A stretch of 64,000 nucleotides of DNA from Methanosarcina barkeri MS (GCF_000970025.1 NZ_CP009528.1:1599168-1663167), one strand, 5' to 3'. Counted from the first letter of the stretch, positions 43,442-54,347 are shown. Numbers and translations are program-made. Notes: generated by a model from the sequence alone, not told the origin.

Positions 43442-45343
43442 TTACCCCTGATTAATAAAACTATCCAGTTCCTTTTTCAACATCTGGCTAAGGATTTTTC
43501 CGTCAACAGTGCCTCTGTATTCCTTCATGACAATGCCCATGAGGGGACCAAGAGCTGCCGGGCCTTTTTCCTTGATAAAGTCTCCTCTTTCCCTGACGGT
43601 TTTCTTGATGAAGTTTTCAACTTCTTCTGGGTCAAAAGCACTGAGCCCGAGCTTTGAGATCGCTTCCTGAGTGCTCAGTTCAGGCTCTTTTGCAAGAGCG
43701 GCCAAGAGGTCCTGAATTGCTTCCTTTGCGATATCCTGATTTGAAATAGCTGCAAAAAGCCCTTGGAAATGCTCATCCGTAAGGTTTTCAGTCTCTACAC
43801 CGTTTCTCCGGATTTCCGGAACGATCCCGACAAGAGTTCTAGCGATGAGGGTTGAGTTTACGTTTTCATCTTTCCCGTAAGTCTCGATCAGCTCCTCAAA
43901 GAGAGGAAGATGCTTTGAATAAGCTATTTTTTCAGCAAGCTCTTTATTCAAGCCGTTTTCAGAGATAAAACGTTTCGCCCGTTCAGTAAGGAGTTCGGGA
44001 ACCTCAATTGAATCGAAGTATTCCTGTGATATTTCGATTTGAGGCACATCGGTTTCAGGGTACATCCTTGCAGCGCCAGGTAAGGGACGCATATAGGCGG
44101 TGTTTCCATCGGGAAGGGCTTTTCGTGTTTCTTCAGGAATTCCTTCCATGGCTTCTTTTGCCCTTTGAATAACCGCTTCGATTGCGAGCCTGGCTTTCTC
44201 GGGTTTGTCCGCAACCATTATTACGGCGTCTCCTGCAGACGCGCCTATCGCATCTCGGACAGTCTTGACTTCTTTTTCAGTTATCCCGTAGTTTGGAAGT
44301 TCGTCGGTGTGGAAGATTCCTCCAACGCCCGCGGTCTTTGCCCGGTCTGAAAATTCGGTTCCGAGTCTTCTTCCTGGCTGCACTTCTTTGCCTACAAGCC
44401 CATCGAATTTCTTGAGAAGGGCTGCAAGGACTGCGCCTTTTTTCACGCCTTTTTGCAAGACCTTGGATTTCGTGTCTACGAAAAGCCCTGTTATGTCATA
44501 GATTTCTTCGCAGACAAAGGCTTTTCTTTCTATAAGTTCCTGCCTGATAAAAAGAAGATTTAACTGTCTTTCAACTTCCCTGCGGACAATATCTTCTATG
44601 AGGTCAAGTGCCTGTACGCCTTTAATTTCAACTCTTGCGCCTTCGGCAATTGAGATATTTACATCCTGCCTGATCGTGCCAAGTCCTCTCTTTACTTTTC
44701 CTGTCGACCTGAGGAACATTCCTATCTGCTCGGCGACTTCCCTTGCGTGACGAGGAGACTTGATATCCGGTGCAGTCGCGATCTCCACAAGCGGAATTCC
44801 AAGCCTGTCCAGGGAATAAATAATCGAATCCCCTATTTCCTCTACTTTCTGAGCAGCTTCTTCTTCCACGCAGAGGCTGTCAATTCCGCAACGCCCCTGG
44901 GAGGTTTCAATAAATCCGTCACTTGCGAGAAAAGCAGTCCTCTGGAACCCACTTGTGTTAGACCCATCTACCACGATCTTTCTCATAACGTGCATCTGGT
45001 CGACAGGCTTCATGTTGAAGAGTTTTGCAATCCCGAGAGAAATGCCCAGGGCTTCCTTATTGAGTTCTCTTGGAGGCTCTTCATCATTCTCTATGAGGCA
45101 GGTCGTATCATAAGCCTTATAGATATACTTCCTCCGTATCTTAGTCTGCTCCACCGCAGCCCTGTCTTTTTCTCCCATCTCGCTTTCCGTAGCTCTGAGA
45201 TACCTGAAAAACTCGAAGTCCGAGTCCTTGACATCCCTTATAAGGGTCGGACACCTGCAGAACAGTTTCTCCTTCGAATCTAACTGCTGGTGAATTTCAA
45301 GTCCGGCTTTCAGCCCAAGTTCACTATAATCATATTTTTCCAT
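43442..45343 (-). CDS. gatE: Glutamyl-tRNA(Gln) amidotransferase subunit E
   Basis: 633 residues, the archaeal-specific tRNA-binding and kinase subunit of GatDE. This enzyme converts Glu-tRNA(Gln) to Gln-tRNA(Gln) because archaea of this type lack glutaminyl-tRNA synthetase. Recognisable blocks are [54 protein letters not shown] and a C-terminal YqeY/GatB-type helical tail. A GatE-specific insert resembling an Asp-tRNA synthetase domain fills the middle. gatD is not adjacent. Length is normal. Confidence 0.97.
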   Translation of the reverse strand: MEKYDYSELGLKAGLEIHQQLDSKEKLFCRCPTLIRDVKDSDFEFFRYLRATESEMGEKDRAAVEQTKIRRKYIYKAYDTTCLIENDEEPPRELNKEALGISLGIAKLFNMKPVDQMHVMRKIVVDGSNTSGFQRTAFLASDGFIETSQGRCGIDSLCVEEEAAQKVEEIGDSIIYSLDRLGIPLVEIATAPDIKSPRHAREVAEQIGMFLRSTGKVKRGLGTIRQDVNISIAEGARVEIKGVQALDLIEDIVRREVERQLNLLFIRQELIERKAFVCEEIYDITGLFVDTKSKVLQKGVKKGAVLAALLKKFDGLVGKEVQPGRRLGTEFSDRAKTAGVGGIFHTDELPNYGITEKEVKTVRDAIGASAGDAVIMVADKPEKARLAIEAVIQRAKEAMEGIPEETRKALPDGNTAYMRPLPGAARMYPETDVPQIEISQEYFDSIEVPELLTERAKRFISENGLNKELAEKIAYSKHLPLFEELIETYGKDENVNSTLIARTLVGIVPEIRRNGVETENLTDEHFQGLFAAISNQDIAKEAIQDLLAALAKEPELSTQEAISKLGLSAFDPEEVENFIKKTVRERGDFIKEKGPAALGPLMGIVMKEYRGTVDGKILSQMLKKELDSFINQG

Positions 45344-45560
45344 ATTTTCACCCGAATCTAAGCAGGAAGCGCCTCAAATTCTCTTTAATTTTACTTGAAT
45401 TCCCTTAAACGTTCCTTGTAAACTTTCCTAGGATTCTCTGTAAATTTTACTTAATTTTACTTAATTTTTCTTAAACTTTCTTTATTTTCCCTTCAGCCCC
45501 TTTTAATTCTCTTTCAAGTCCTATCGTTCAAATCCAGCTCTTTTTGTTCTCCCTTTAGTT

Positions 45561-45905
45561 TTAAGCTCTTCGGCTAATTACTTCCTCTCTTCTTTTATAA
45601 CCTTTTTGCGCCCGATTCGTATCCTTTTCATATTGAATGGAAATTGAGGAATTTTCACTCAATATGGAGAGAATACTTTCATTCTTTTTAGAGCCATGAA
45701 TCTTAAGTTTGTTTTGTTCACCTTTGAATAAGTTGATTTCATCTCGAAGCTTCTGGATCTCTGCTTTGAAGAATTCAATCTTTTCATTCTGTTTTTCAAT
45801 GGTAGAAAACAAAATGTGAAAAGCTTTGGCATACCTTTCATCTTCAACTTCATCCGTATTGGTGTCCAGAGAAGCCAGAGATTGTTGTAAAGCTTCAAGT
45901 TCCAT
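45561..45905 (-). CDS. Coiled-coil ORF, possibly an IS remnant
   Basis: 114 codons encoding an acidic N-terminus and a coiled coil (FSTIEKQNEKIEFFKAEIQK, LRDEINLFKGEQNKL), then a basic tail. It begins 7 bp from the end of a family 4 MITE, and sequence close to its 3' end (AGCTCTTCGGCTAA) resembles that MITE's terminal repeat. This suggests the N-terminal part of a transposon-encoded protein. It is not recognised as any cellular family. Confidence 0.45.
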   Translation of the reverse strand: MELEALQQSLASLDTNTDEVEDERYAKAFHILFSTIEKQNEKIEFFKAEIQKLRDEINLFKGEQNKLKIHGSKKNESILSILSENSSISIQYEKDTNRAQKGYKRREEVISRRA

Positions 45906-45911
45906 TTTTTT

Positions 45912-46118
45912 GGCTCTTCGCTATTTCGAGTGGGAAACTTACATTTAGCTCCTGAATATTGAAGTATGAATATTGAAGTATGAACATTGAAGTATCATAG
46001 ATAAGATATGAAAATAGTTGTTGTTGAAAATCACATTTAAAATTGATGTTTTCATATTTGATCTGAATACTTTTTAACTAAACAATTATTTTTAACCCAT
46101 ACAAAACAGCGAAGAGCC
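45912..46118. repeat. MITE family 4, copy 3
   Basis: 207 bp with ends GGCTCTTCGCTATTTCGAG and CAAAACAGCGAAGAGCC. Inside is a direct repeat of TGAATATTGAAGTA. It is homologous, reversed, to the copy at 9365-9542 (shared CACTCGAAATAGCGAAGAGCC, here on the minus strand and read with one break). No target duplication was found. Confidence 0.75.
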
Positions 46119-46251
46119 AAATTTTAGAATCTATTTTTGATGTCTTTATACTCTATGAGTTCATCCCAAAACTTGAAATTTGCTTTTTGGACCTTGTATT
46201 TCGAATAATCAATAAAGCTTATGATCATAGGAACAATTCTGAAAATTCCCA

Positions 46252-46552
46252 ATGATCAAGAATAAAGTAACTTTTGGGATAGGCACTATTAAAGACGTAA
46301 TCCCCTATAAAAAAACCCTTCCTGCTATAAGGTCAGGTACTATGGTTCGAGTTTTCGGACGCACTGTTCACTTGCAGAAAAAATAGAACAGAGTGTTGAG
46401 GTATATGATTCTTTTTTAGCGGGTACTGATATTGATAAGCCCGAATATCTGGTCGAACTGCTTATACAAGGAAGCAGAGCTGTGAAAGAATATATCAGCA
46501 AAAAGTTAAGGCTTGAGATGAACAGAGGAAGGGTCGGACTGGTTCCTATTTA
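46252..46552 (+). pseudogene. Possible decayed gene of unknown type
   Basis: A short frame from ATG 46252 (VTFGIGTIKDVIPYKKTLPA) ends at 46386. In a second frame the DNA continues as AEKIEQSVEVYDSFLAGTDI and YLVELLIQGSRAVKEYISKK to a stop near 46552. The protein-like composition of both and the shift between them suggest a frameshifted remnant. No family recognised. Confidence 0.35.
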
Positions 46553-46766
46553 GGAACAGTTTTCCTGACTAGAATCATATATGTTTGTCTGTAATTTCAA
46601 GATTGACTGATCAATCAGTAACTTTAAATAATTAATGTACCTATTAAGCTATGAATAGAAAACTCAATGATTCATTGAGATTAATATTGTAGATCTTGAA
46701 TAGTAAAGTAAGAATATACAAAATCAGCAAAAATCTGGATGGGCTATTTTCAGAAGAGGCGAGCCT

Positions 46767-47372
46767 GTGAGATCTTTTACATCTGAAGAAAGAGAGATCA
46801 TAAGAAACAAAATCATAGATAGAGGAAAAGAATGTTTTGCCATATACGGAATAAAGAAAACAAGCATTGAAGATCTTACCAGAAACCTTGGAATTGCAAA
46901 AAGTTCTTTTTACTCTTTTTTTAACAGCAAAGAAGATCTTTTTCTACAGATATATACGGAAGAGCGAGAAGCCTTAAAGGACAACTTATTAGAAAATTCC
47001 TTTCTGAAATACAGGAAGGAACCTTATAAAGCGATAAAGGCTTATCTGCATTATGTACTGGATATTGCGAATAACCACCCTGTCTGGAGAAAAGTTTACA
47101 TTGAAAAAGAGCACCTTGAGCTGACGATTTCCCGATCTTCAGAAGAAAAAATTAAAACTATTCATAGAGAAAACGTAAAAATGATTTTACCTTTTTTTGA
47201 AGAGTGGGCAGCCGCGGGTCTTCTGATAGACAAAGATGCCAGGATTCTTGCTGAAACCACATATACGGTTCTTTCCCTTATCCACTTAAGGAATGAAATT
47301 GAGGATGAGGATTTTCAGGATATAATGGATATTCTTATTGATCTTCTGGCAGAAAATATAACAAAAAAGTAA
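46767..47372 (+). CDS. TetR/AcrR-family transcriptional regulator
   Basis: 201 residues with a GTG start (GAGGCGAG upstream). The N-terminal HTH is typical: CFAIYGIKKTSIEDLTRNLG followed by KSSFYSFFNSKEDLFLQIY. The C-terminal helices would bind a small ligand. It lies 104 bp upstream of and in line with the tes-like gene and probably controls itself and the lipid genes that follow. The ligand is unknown; a lipid or membrane-stress signal would fit the context. Confidence 0.92.
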   Translation: MRSFTSEEREIIRNKIIDRGKECFAIYGIKKTSIEDLTRNLGIAKSSFYSFFNSKEDLFLQIYTEEREALKDNLLENSFLKYRKEPYKAIKAYLHYVLDIANNHPVWRKVYIEKEHLELTISRSSEEKIKTIHRENVKMILPFFEEWAAAGLLIDKDARILAETTYTVLSLIHLRNEIEDEDFQDIMDILIDLLAENITKK

Positions 47373-47476
47373 ATATAAAACTATTGATAGGATTAAATAG
47401 TGAAAAGTTTCCTGAAAAGGAAGATCTTTTCAAAAAAAACAACATACTTCCGTAATAAATTTAGGGGAGCGTATTA

Positions 47477-48997
47477 ATGAAACATATAAAGTCTGTTTGT
47501 CCAGAATGCAAAAAAGTTCTTGATTCCACTATATTTGAAGAAAATGGTAAGATAATGCTGAAAAAAACTTGTCCAGAACACGGGACCTTTACGGATGTCT
47601 ACTGGTCGGACAGCAAACTATACGACAGGTTCAGACGCTATTCTTATGTCGGTAGTGGAGTTTCAACCAATAATGGGACTCTTTCTTCCGTTGGCTGCCC
47701 CTGGGACTGCGGAATTTGCTCCAAGCACAAAACCGGAACTCTGCTGGCAAACATTGACGTTACAAATCGTTGTAATCTCAGTTGTCCGGTATGCTTTGCT
47801 AATGCCAAAGCAAGTGGCTTTATATACGAGCCAGATTTTGAACAGATAAGGGAAATGATGCTGAATCTCCGAAATCAAGAACCTGTTCCCTGCTATGCCG
47901 TCCAATTTGCTGGAGGAGAGCCTACGGTCCGGGAAGACCTTCCGGAAATCATCGAAACAGCTCAAGAACTTGGGTTTTCACAGATTCAGATTGCAACTAA
48001 TGGTGTCAGGCTCGCAAAAAGCCAGGAATACTGTGAAGCTTTAAAGACCTCAGGGCTCCATACTGTATATCTATCCTTTGATGGAGTCTCTAAGGAACCA
48101 TACATAGAAAACCGAGGATTTAATGCCCTTCCTATAAAACAAAAAGCTCTTGAAAACTGCAGGCAGACAGGTCTGAATAGTGTTGTGCTCGTGCCCACCC
48201 TGATAAAAGGTGTTAATGATCACCAGGTTGGAGATATTGTCCGCTTTGCGGCTAGAAATGAGGACGTCGTGAGAGGTGTAAACTTCCAGCCAGTAGCATT
48301 CGCAGGCCGCATTGATCAAGCCATGAGAAAAGAACAGAGAATAACAATTCCCGATCTAGTATCACTCCTGGAAGAACAAACCGAAGGAGATATTCCCAGT
48401 TCAGCCTGGTATCCTGCATCTGCCGCAGTCCCCATCATCCGCTTCGTGAGCGCAGTGCGAAAGGTTCCACTTCCCGAGTTTACAATTCACCCTCACTGCG
48501 GAGCTGCCACTTATATCTTTGAAAATGAGGGAAAGCTAATTCCGATAACTGATTTTGTGGACGTGGATGGGTTCCTTGAGTTCCTTGAGAGCGTTACTCC
48601 AGAATTTGAAGGGCAGGGTTCTAACGTAAAGAAACTTGCAAAAGTTCTTTATCATATTCCGCATTACATCGATGAAGCCAAAGGCCCAAAGGATCTTAAG
48701 ATAGTCTCCCTGATAACGAATTTTCTTAAAAATGGTACAAGAGAACATGCTGCCCAATTCCATCGAAAATCACTTTTCCTCGGAGCTATGCACTTTCAGG
48801 ACCTCTATAACCTGGATCTGGGAAGGGTTGAACAATGCGGAATCCACTATGCTACCCCGGATGGCAGGATAATTCCTTTCTGCACTTATAACAATTTTCA
48901 CAGAGAAGGAGTAGAAGCAAGGTATTCAAAACAATATCGGAAAGATATAGAGGTTGAGAAGAAAACCCTGGACGTTCAGGAAAGAGAAGCAGCTTGA
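47477..48997 (+). CDS. tes: Tetraether lipid synthase-like radical SAM protein
   Basis: 506 residues. The radical SAM cluster motif is CNLSCPVC (Cys99/103/106). Extra cysteine sets lie before it (CPEC at 8-11 with C32; CPWDCGIC at 74-81) and near the end (CGIHYATPDGRIIPFC), fitting the multi-cluster layout of the Tes/MJ0619 family. Tes joins the tails of two archaeol-type lipids to make membrane-spanning tetraethers. The neighbours support this: a ferredoxin and a geranylgeranyl reductase follow on the same strand. Published work identified a Methanosarcina acetivorans homologue of this type as Tes. Whether this strain makes tetraethers is not shown by sequence. Confidence 0.87.
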   Translation: MKHIKSVCPECKKVLDSTIFEENGKIMLKKTCPEHGTFTDVYWSDSKLYDRFRRYSYVGSGVSTNNGTLSSVGCPWDCGICSKHKTGTLLANIDVTNRCNLSCPVCFANAKASGFIYEPDFEQIREMMLNLRNQEPVPCYAVQFAGGEPTVREDLPEIIETAQELGFSQIQIATNGVRLAKSQEYCEALKTSGLHTVYLSFDGVSKEPYIENRGFNALPIKQKALENCRQTGLNSVVLVPTLIKGVNDHQVGDIVRFAARNEDVVRGVNFQPVAFAGRIDQAMRKEQRITIPDLVSLLEEQTEGDIPSSAWYPASAAVPIIRFVSAVRKVPLPEFTIHPHCGAATYIFENEGKLIPITDFVDVDGFLEFLESVTPEFEGQGSNVKKLAKVLYHIPHYIDEAKGPKDLKIVSLITNFLKNGTREHAAQFHRKSLFLGAMHFQDLYNLDLGRVEQCGIHYATPDGRIIPFCTYNNFHREGVEARYSKQYRKDIEVEKKTLDVQEREAA

Positions 48998-49472
48998 TTT
49001 TTCTTAAAAAGGAAAGCATGATACTTTTTATTAAAATATAAAAATATAATACAGAGAGGTGTAATACAAAATATTTATATTAGAGAAAAAATTAACTGAA
49101 ATAAATTTTTATACCGAATACATGATCCAATAGAGCCAATAACTTTAACTGGACAAACACATTATTGTGAAAACTATTCGGAAAAGTAACCATACAATGG
49201 GTAAATCTTAATTTAATCGGATCTTTCCGAGGAAGAATTTAGATATGAAAATTGGACCTCAGAAAGTCGAAAAAAGATTCATTGACCGAAAAAATAAAAG
49301 TTTAAAAATATAATAATTAAAAAAGAACTTTCAGGACTCTATTGAAGTAATCAGTAGAAATAATGTGGCATTATACTGTCATGCTTTTCGGTCCATGTCA
49401 CAATATTTGCAAGAAAGAGGATGTCTACTGATTAAGCATTATAAATTAATTTTAAAAGGTACAGGTGAGCTG
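48998..49472. other. Intergenic, probable promoter of the ferredoxin-reductase pair
   Basis: AT-rich, with several TATA-like stretches (AATATTTATATTAG near 49068; AATTTTTATACCG near 49103). The frame upstream of the ferredoxin is open from 49365 but the extra codons look unconstrained. No RNA gene seen. Confidence 0.5.
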
Positions 49473-49649
49473 GTGAGCCTTAAGATAAATAGATACAAGT
49501 GTGGATACTGTGGTGCCTGTGTGGGAGTCTGCCCTAAGGGAGCACTCGAACTTGTAGAGACCTGGGTCGAAGTAGACGAAAGTACGTGCATTACGTGCGG
49601 GATATGCGATCGCATCTGCCCTGTAGGAGCAATTGAGGTAATGAAATGA
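49473..49649 (+). CDS. Two-cluster [4Fe-4S] ferredoxin
   Basis: 58 residues from a GTG preceded by AGGTGA at 5-nt spacing. It has two classic cluster motifs, [12 protein letters not shown] and [12 protein letters not shown]. The stop overlaps the start of the reductase gene (ATGA), so the two are coupled. In M. acetivorans a ferredoxin in this position was shown to donate electrons to the neighbouring geranylgeranyl reductase, which is the likely role here. Confidence 0.93.
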   Translation: MSLKINRYKCGYCGACVGVCPKGALELVETWVEVDESTCITCGICDRICPVGAIEVMK

Positions 49650-50869
49650 AGGACATGTATGATGTTTTAGTGATAGGTGCCGGTCCTGCAGGTTCCATTG
49701 CCGCCAGAACCGCAGCTGAAAAAGGGCTGGATGTACTTTTAATCGAGAAACGTCAGGAGATAGGTGACCCCGTACGCTGTGCCGAAGGCGTGAGCAAAGT
49801 ACATCTCAAAAAATATGTGGAGATTGACAAGAGATGGATTTGTTCTGACCTTAATGCTTCCCATATTTACGCTCCAGACGGTACAAAGATAGAGATGGCA
49901 GAAGAAATCGCTGGTGGAGAAGTAGGTTACGTCCTTGAGAGAAAAGTGTTTGACCGGGCTCTTGCAGAACAGGCTGCCGAAGCCGGAGCGGAAGTGATGG
50001 TAAAAACCAGAGCAACTGGTCTTATCATTGAAGACGATTTTGTCAGAGGAGCCAGGCTCATGCATCTTGGAAAAGAATATGATGTGCGGGCCAGGATAGT
50101 TATAGGTGCTGACGGGGTCGAATCAAAGGTAGGCAGATGGGCAGGCATCGATACTTCTTTAAAACCGATAGATATAGAGACCTGTGCCCAATATCTGATA
50201 GCTGGAGCGAACATAGACCAGCACCACTGCGAATTTTACATAGGTAATGAAATTGCACCTGGCGGTTATATATGGGTCTTTCCGAAAGGCGGCGGAAAAG
50301 CCAATGTAGGAATCGGAGTTTTAGGGAGCAAGACTGGAAAATTCAAGCCAAGACCTGTAGACTATCTTAACAGGTTTATGGAAAAGAAATTTTCAGATGC
50401 CAGGATAGTCGAGATGGTTTTCGGAGGAGTTCCGGTTTCAGGTAGCATTGAGAAAACTTCCACTAACGGGCTGATGCTAATCGGAGACGCTGCCCGCCAA
50501 TCTGACCCTATCACAGGCGGTGGAATTCTTAACGCAATGAATGCTGGAAAGATTGCAGGAGAAGCTGCATATGCAGCTATATCCGCAGGAGATGTTTCCC
50601 TCAAAAAACTCGAAGAAGTTTATGAGAAACCATGGAGAGAAACCATGGGTCACGACATAAACATGAGCCTTATCGTAAAGAATTGCTTTATCAATCTAAG
50701 CGACGAGGAACTTAATTCTCTTGCTTATTCCCTGAAAAATGTAAAATTCGAGAGAATGAGCCTTCTTGACCTGTTACAGGCCCTCTTTAAAGCCAATAAA
50801 AAACTTCTCTGGGACCTTCGAGTACTTTTTAAAGATGCCGCAAAAGAAGTGGTGAAAAATAAGACGTAA
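49646..50869 (+). CDS. Geranylgeranyl reductase (archaeal lipid saturation)
   Basis: 407 residues, a FAD-dependent oxidoreductase. The dinucleotide motif [20 protein letters not shown] opens the protein, and [20 protein letters not shown] is the second FAD contact of the GGR family. It hydrogenates the double bonds of geranylgeranyl chains in archaeal phospholipids to give fully saturated archaeol. Electrons come from the overlapping ferredoxin. Standard length and complete. Confidence 0.94.
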   Translation: MKDMYDVLVIGAGPAGSIAARTAAEKGLDVLLIEKRQEIGDPVRCAEGVSKVHLKKYVEIDKRWICSDLNASHIYAPDGTKIEMAEEIAGGEVGYVLERKVFDRALAEQAAEAGAEVMVKTRATGLIIEDDFVRGARLMHLGKEYDVRARIVIGADGVESKVGRWAGIDTSLKPIDIETCAQYLIAGANIDQHHCEFYIGNEIAPGGYIWVFPKGGGKANVGIGVLGSKTGKFKPRPVDYLNRFMEKKFSDARIVEMVFGGVPVSGSIEKTSTNGLMLIGDAARQSDPITGGGILNAMNAGKIAGEAAYAAISAGDVSLKKLEEVYEKPWRETMGHDINMSLIVKNCFINLSDEELNSLAYSLKNVKFERMSLLDLLQALFKANKKLLWDLRVLFKDAAKEVVKNKT

Positions 50870-50999
50870 CGCAGAGTAAATTCAATGAGTAAGATGTAAC
50901 GCCTGGAAGTCCAGGCACTTTCTTCCATTTATTAGCTTCTTTTTTTAGTTACCTTACAGGAAATTATCTCACCTCAAGTCATCCAAAAACAACCGTTGA

Positions 51000-51106
51000 G
51001 CCACAACCGTTGATTTGGTTGATCACGCCGTATCAAGAAGCTTTTCGGTCAAGCCTTTTTTCAAAAGGGTTGTGCCACAACCGTTGATTTGGTTGATCAT
51101 GCCGTT
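51000..51106. repeat. Direct repeats downstream of the reductase gene
   Basis: GCCACAACCGTTGATTTGGT plus TGATCA(C/T)GCCGT occurs twice (about 51000-51034 and 51072-51106). TTTTCGGTCAAG.(C/T)TTTTTTTCAAAA follows each copy, making a roughly 70-bp duplicated block. No function recognised. Confidence 0.8.
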
Positions 51107-51309
51107 ATGACTTTTTAGATTTAGCAGTAGTTTTTCGGTCAAGTTTTTTTCAAAAAGTCCTCGGTCAAACATTTTTTAAACTGACTTGTGCTGCATGATC
51201 CAAGAGAAATTTGAGTAAATTAGTTCTCCTGAGAGCATTGAAAATACCTGTCTCTAAAGATTACTCCGCTTGAGCGAACGAAGTGAGCGAAACGGCACCG
51301 TCCTCCCGA

Positions 51310-51370
51310 GACAGGACTAGGGTGACGGAACTAGGGCGACGGGACTAGGATGACGGGACTTAGGCGATTA
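51310..51370. repeat. Four ~15-bp tandem repeats ending at the trkH stop
   Basis: Variants of GGGACTAGGATGAC are repeated four times; the last, GGGACTTAGGCGATTA, contains the stop codon (TTA at 51368-51370) of the trkH gene read from the other strand. Confidence 0.85.
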
Positions 51371-52798
51371 CTTGCTCCAGAACTCAGGCGTAAAGAGTAA
51401 AATTACAGTATAAACTTCAAGCCTACCGATCCACATATTTGCAATCAGGACCAGTTTACCCAGGGCGGGAATGGGGTCAAAACTGCCCATTGGACCTATG
51501 ACATTCAGACCTGGCCCTATATTACCAAGCGTAGCTATGGACGCAGTAAATGAAGTTATAATGTCCATGCCCAGAACCGAGAGAATCAGGGTGCTTGAGA
51601 GAAAGATAAGCAGATATATAACAACAAATGAAACAATCGAATTGACAATCTCATCGGGCACATTTTTATTGTTAAATTTAACGGCTTTTATGGCTTTCGG
51701 ATGAATGGCCTTGAATAACTCCGCTCGACTGTACCTTAGAAGAATAAGGATACGCACAACCTTCATGCCTCCACCTGTAGAACCAGCACAGCCTCCAATA
51801 AACATTACCGTTATAAGTACCATTTTTGCAGAATCGGGCCAGAGATTAAAATCTACTGTAGCAAACCCTGTAGTTGTTATGATCGAAACTATCTGAAAAA
51901 TGGCAAATCTGAAGGAGTTAAAAATTCCTGTGCCCATATCCCGCCAGAGCAGAATAGCAAGAAGCGCGGTTGCTGAAAGAACTAGGACTGTATAGAAACG
52001 GAATTCATCGTCTTTAAGAAGAAACTTTTTGTCTATGTAAATTGCCCGATAGTGAAGTGCAAAGTTTGCACCGGCAATGAACATGAAAAAGGTTATTATG
52101 AATTCAATAAGAGGGCTGTGAAAAGCTTCAACGCTCAGAGCATAATTGGAAAAACCTCCGCATGACATTGTAGTAAAAGTATGGTTAATGGCATCATAAA
52201 GGGAGACTCCTGCAAGCAGGAGGGCAATAACCTGAAGAAGGGAAATTGCAAAGTAGACTACCCAGAGAATTCTTGCAGTCTCCTTTATTCTTGGCTTTAA
52301 TTTGTCCTCAGTAGGCCCAGGCGCTTCGGCCCGAAAAAGCTGGCGGCCTGCGACTCCGAGTTTGGGAAGGATAGCGATGAAAAGCACAATAATACCCATG
52401 CCTCCGAGCCACTGGATCATTCCTCTCCAGAAAAGGATGCCTTTTGGATGGCTTTCTATATCAGTAAGAATTGTTGAACCTGTAGTAGTAAATCCGGACA
52501 TGGATTCAAAGACAGCGTTTAAGGGAGAAATCCCATCCAGCATGAAAGGAATTGCACCGAAAACAGCAGCTGCAAGCCAGCTCAGAGCAACGATTGCAAA
52601 ACCCTCTTTGCGCATCCATTCTTCTTCAGTCTTATAGGAAAGCAAGAGAAAACCTGTAAGAGTGGTTATTAGAATCGAGACCAGAAAAGGAGTCAAACTC
52701 TCTCCGTAATAATATGCAACTCCGAGAGGGACTAACATGATCAGTCCCAGGAGCCGGAGCACACCACCAAGTGCATATAAGACAACTCTAAAATTCAT
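51368..52798 (-). CDS. trkH: TrkH-family potassium uptake protein
   Basis: 476 residues with the full TrkH layout: an N-terminal helix pair, four pore-type repeats (FESMSGFTTTGSTIL, TMSCGGFSNYA, ITTTGFATVDF, LGNIGPGLN) and the GGCAGSTGGGMKVVRI segment. It lies 55 bp downstream of trkA in the same orientation, so channel and gating ring are made together. It is highly similar to the partial gene at the left edge of the window; the two are paralogues in opposite orientation. Confidence 0.96.
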   Translation of the reverse strand: MNFRVVLYALGGVLRLLGLIMLVPLGVAYYYGESLTPFLVSILITTLTGFLLLSYKTEEEWMRKEGFAIVALSWLAAAVFGAIPFMLDGISPLNAVFESMSGFTTTGSTILTDIESHPKGILFWRGMIQWLGGMGIIVLFIAILPKLGVAGRQLFRAEAPGPTEDKLKPRIKETARILWVVYFAISLLQVIALLLAGVSLYDAINHTFTTMSCGGFSNYALSVEAFHSPLIEFIITFFMFIAGANFALHYRAIYIDKKFLLKDDEFRFYTVLVLSATALLAILLWRDMGTGIFNSFRFAIFQIVSIITTTGFATVDFNLWPDSAKMVLITVMFIGGCAGSTGGGMKVVRILILLRYSRAELFKAIHPKAIKAVKFNNKNVPDEIVNSIVSFVVIYLLIFLSSTLILSVLGMDIITSFTASIATLGNIGPGLNVIGPMGSFDPIPALGKLVLIANMWIGRLEVYTVILLFTPEFWSK

Positions 52799-52853
52799 GT
52801 GAGACCTCGATTTTAAAACTGATGAACGTTTTTTAAGTTTTTAAATATATTCT

Positions 52854-54200
52854 TTACTTAAAATATTTCTCCACTGCCGAAACCGCGGAAGAAAGCGCAA
52901 AAACTATTACCCTATCTCCTTCCCGAATTACGGAATCTCCTCTAGGTATGATGATGTCATCATTATGAACAATAGTGGTAACGATTGCGTCTTTAGGGAA
53001 TTTGACCTTTTCGAGGGATTTTCCTATGATTTTTGAGTACCTTGAAGTAGTGTACTCGATAATTTCTGCCTTTTCGCCTTCCAGCATGGTAAGCTTTTCG
53101 ATACCTGTTCCCATTGTAAGCTTAAGTACTTCATTTACGGTTGCTTCCCTGGGACTGACCGCCATATCAATTCCAATCATTTCAAAAAGAGGTATATAAT
53201 CAGGGCGGTCAGCTCTTGCGATCACTTTCCTTGCCCCCATTTGTTTTGCCAGAAGCGAGCACAGAAGATTTTTTTCGTCATTGTTCGTAACTGCGAGCAC
53301 TACATCCATGTCTTCGATATTCTCTTCCCTCAGAAGGTTGACATCAGTGCCGTCCCCATTTAAAATAAGAGCATTTTCCAGCATCTCTGCCACTTCCATG
53401 CAGCGGCTTTTATTGTACTCGATAATTTTAAGGTCGGCATTCTCGTCTTTGTCTATCAATTCAGCAAGATAAAATCCCACAATACCGCAACCTATGAGGA
53501 GAATCCTATTTCTGTGAGGCTCCACATTCCCGAAAATACGACCAAGTTCTTCCAGAGCTCTGGGCTTGCCTACGACTACCATATGGTCGTTTGCGTTAAT
53601 GATATCGTCCCCATGGGGAATAATGATTTCTTGCTTCCGAAAGATTGCACTTACAATGCAGCACTCATCAAGCTTGAGGTCCTGAATCTGCTTTCCTACA
53701 AACTTGCTGTCAGGACGGATGGCAAATTCCATCATCTGAACTTTTCCTCCAGCAAAGACCTCCGCATCTATAGCTGAAGGACTCGAAAGGACCTCGGCAA
53801 CCTCTGAGGCGAGCGCAAGTTCAGGACAAATCATTATATCGACTCCAACCTGAGACCTCGAAGTTACAGGCACATCGATATAATCAGGATTGCTAACCCT
53901 TGCAATTGTCTTTGTTTCTTTCCATCCGGAATGGGATCTTATGATCAGTTTTGCAGTCATGCAGGCAACGATGTTGACTTCATCTATTCCTGTGACAGCT
54001 ACCAAAATGTCCGCGTCGTGGATGATACTGGCGAGAATATCAGCATTTGCACCATTTCCCTCAAGAACCTGGACATCGAGTTCATCGACCCTTCGTGCAA
54101 CGTCTTCATCTTTTTCGACAACAATTACGTCGTGTGTGGCGGAAAGAAACTTTGCAATATGATATCCAACCTCGCCTGCTCCTATCACTATTGCTTTCAT
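52854..54200 (-). CDS. trkA: TrkA potassium channel regulatory subunit
   Basis: 448 residues made of two RCK halves. Each starts with a Rossmann NAD-binding strand (VIGAGEVGYHIAKFL and LIGCGIVGFYLAEL) and continues into an RCK_C ligand domain. TrkA forms the cytoplasmic ring that gates TrkH in response to NAD(H) or adenine nucleotides. It precedes trkH in one operon. Complete and of normal length. Confidence 0.96.
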   Translation of the reverse strand: MKAIVIGAGEVGYHIAKFLSATHDVIVVEKDEDVARRVDELDVQVLEGNGANADILASIIHDADILVAVTGIDEVNIVACMTAKLIIRSHSGWKETKTIARVSNPDYIDVPVTSRSQVGVDIMICPELALASEVAEVLSSPSAIDAEVFAGGKVQMMEFAIRPDSKFVGKQIQDLKLDECCIVSAIFRKQEIIIPHGDDIINANDHMVVVGKPRALEELGRIFGNVEPHRNRILLIGCGIVGFYLAELIDKDENADLKIIEYNKSRCMEVAEMLENALILNGDGTDVNLLREENIEDMDVVLAVTNNDEKNLLCSLLAKQMGARKVIARADRPDYIPLFEMIGIDMAVSPREATVNEVLKLTMGTGIEKLTMLEGEKAEIIEYTTSRYSKIIGKSLEKVKFPKDAIVTTIVHNDDIIIPRGDSVIREGDRVIVFALSSAVSAVEKYFK

Positions 54201-54347
54201 AAGGTTTCCTCGAAAAAAACTTGATTCCAGATAAATTAACCTGCTTATTTAAGTATTCTTTGGGAAAGGAAACTTAAACGGGCGCATTCTAAGGAGCATT
54301 CTTTCTATAGAGGAATAGCTTAAGGTTCAGAGTGTTTAAGATATATT

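Noticed and set aside
49365-49472. Longer ferredoxin start
   Set aside because: The added residues have no ferredoxin character, while the GTG at 49473 has a good ribosome site.
51240-51310. GAGCGAACGAAGTGAGCGAAAC as a tRNA or structured RNA
   Set aside because: A short inverted motif (GAGCGAACG/CGAAGTGAGCG-like) exists but no cloverleaf or known RNA pattern could be drawn.
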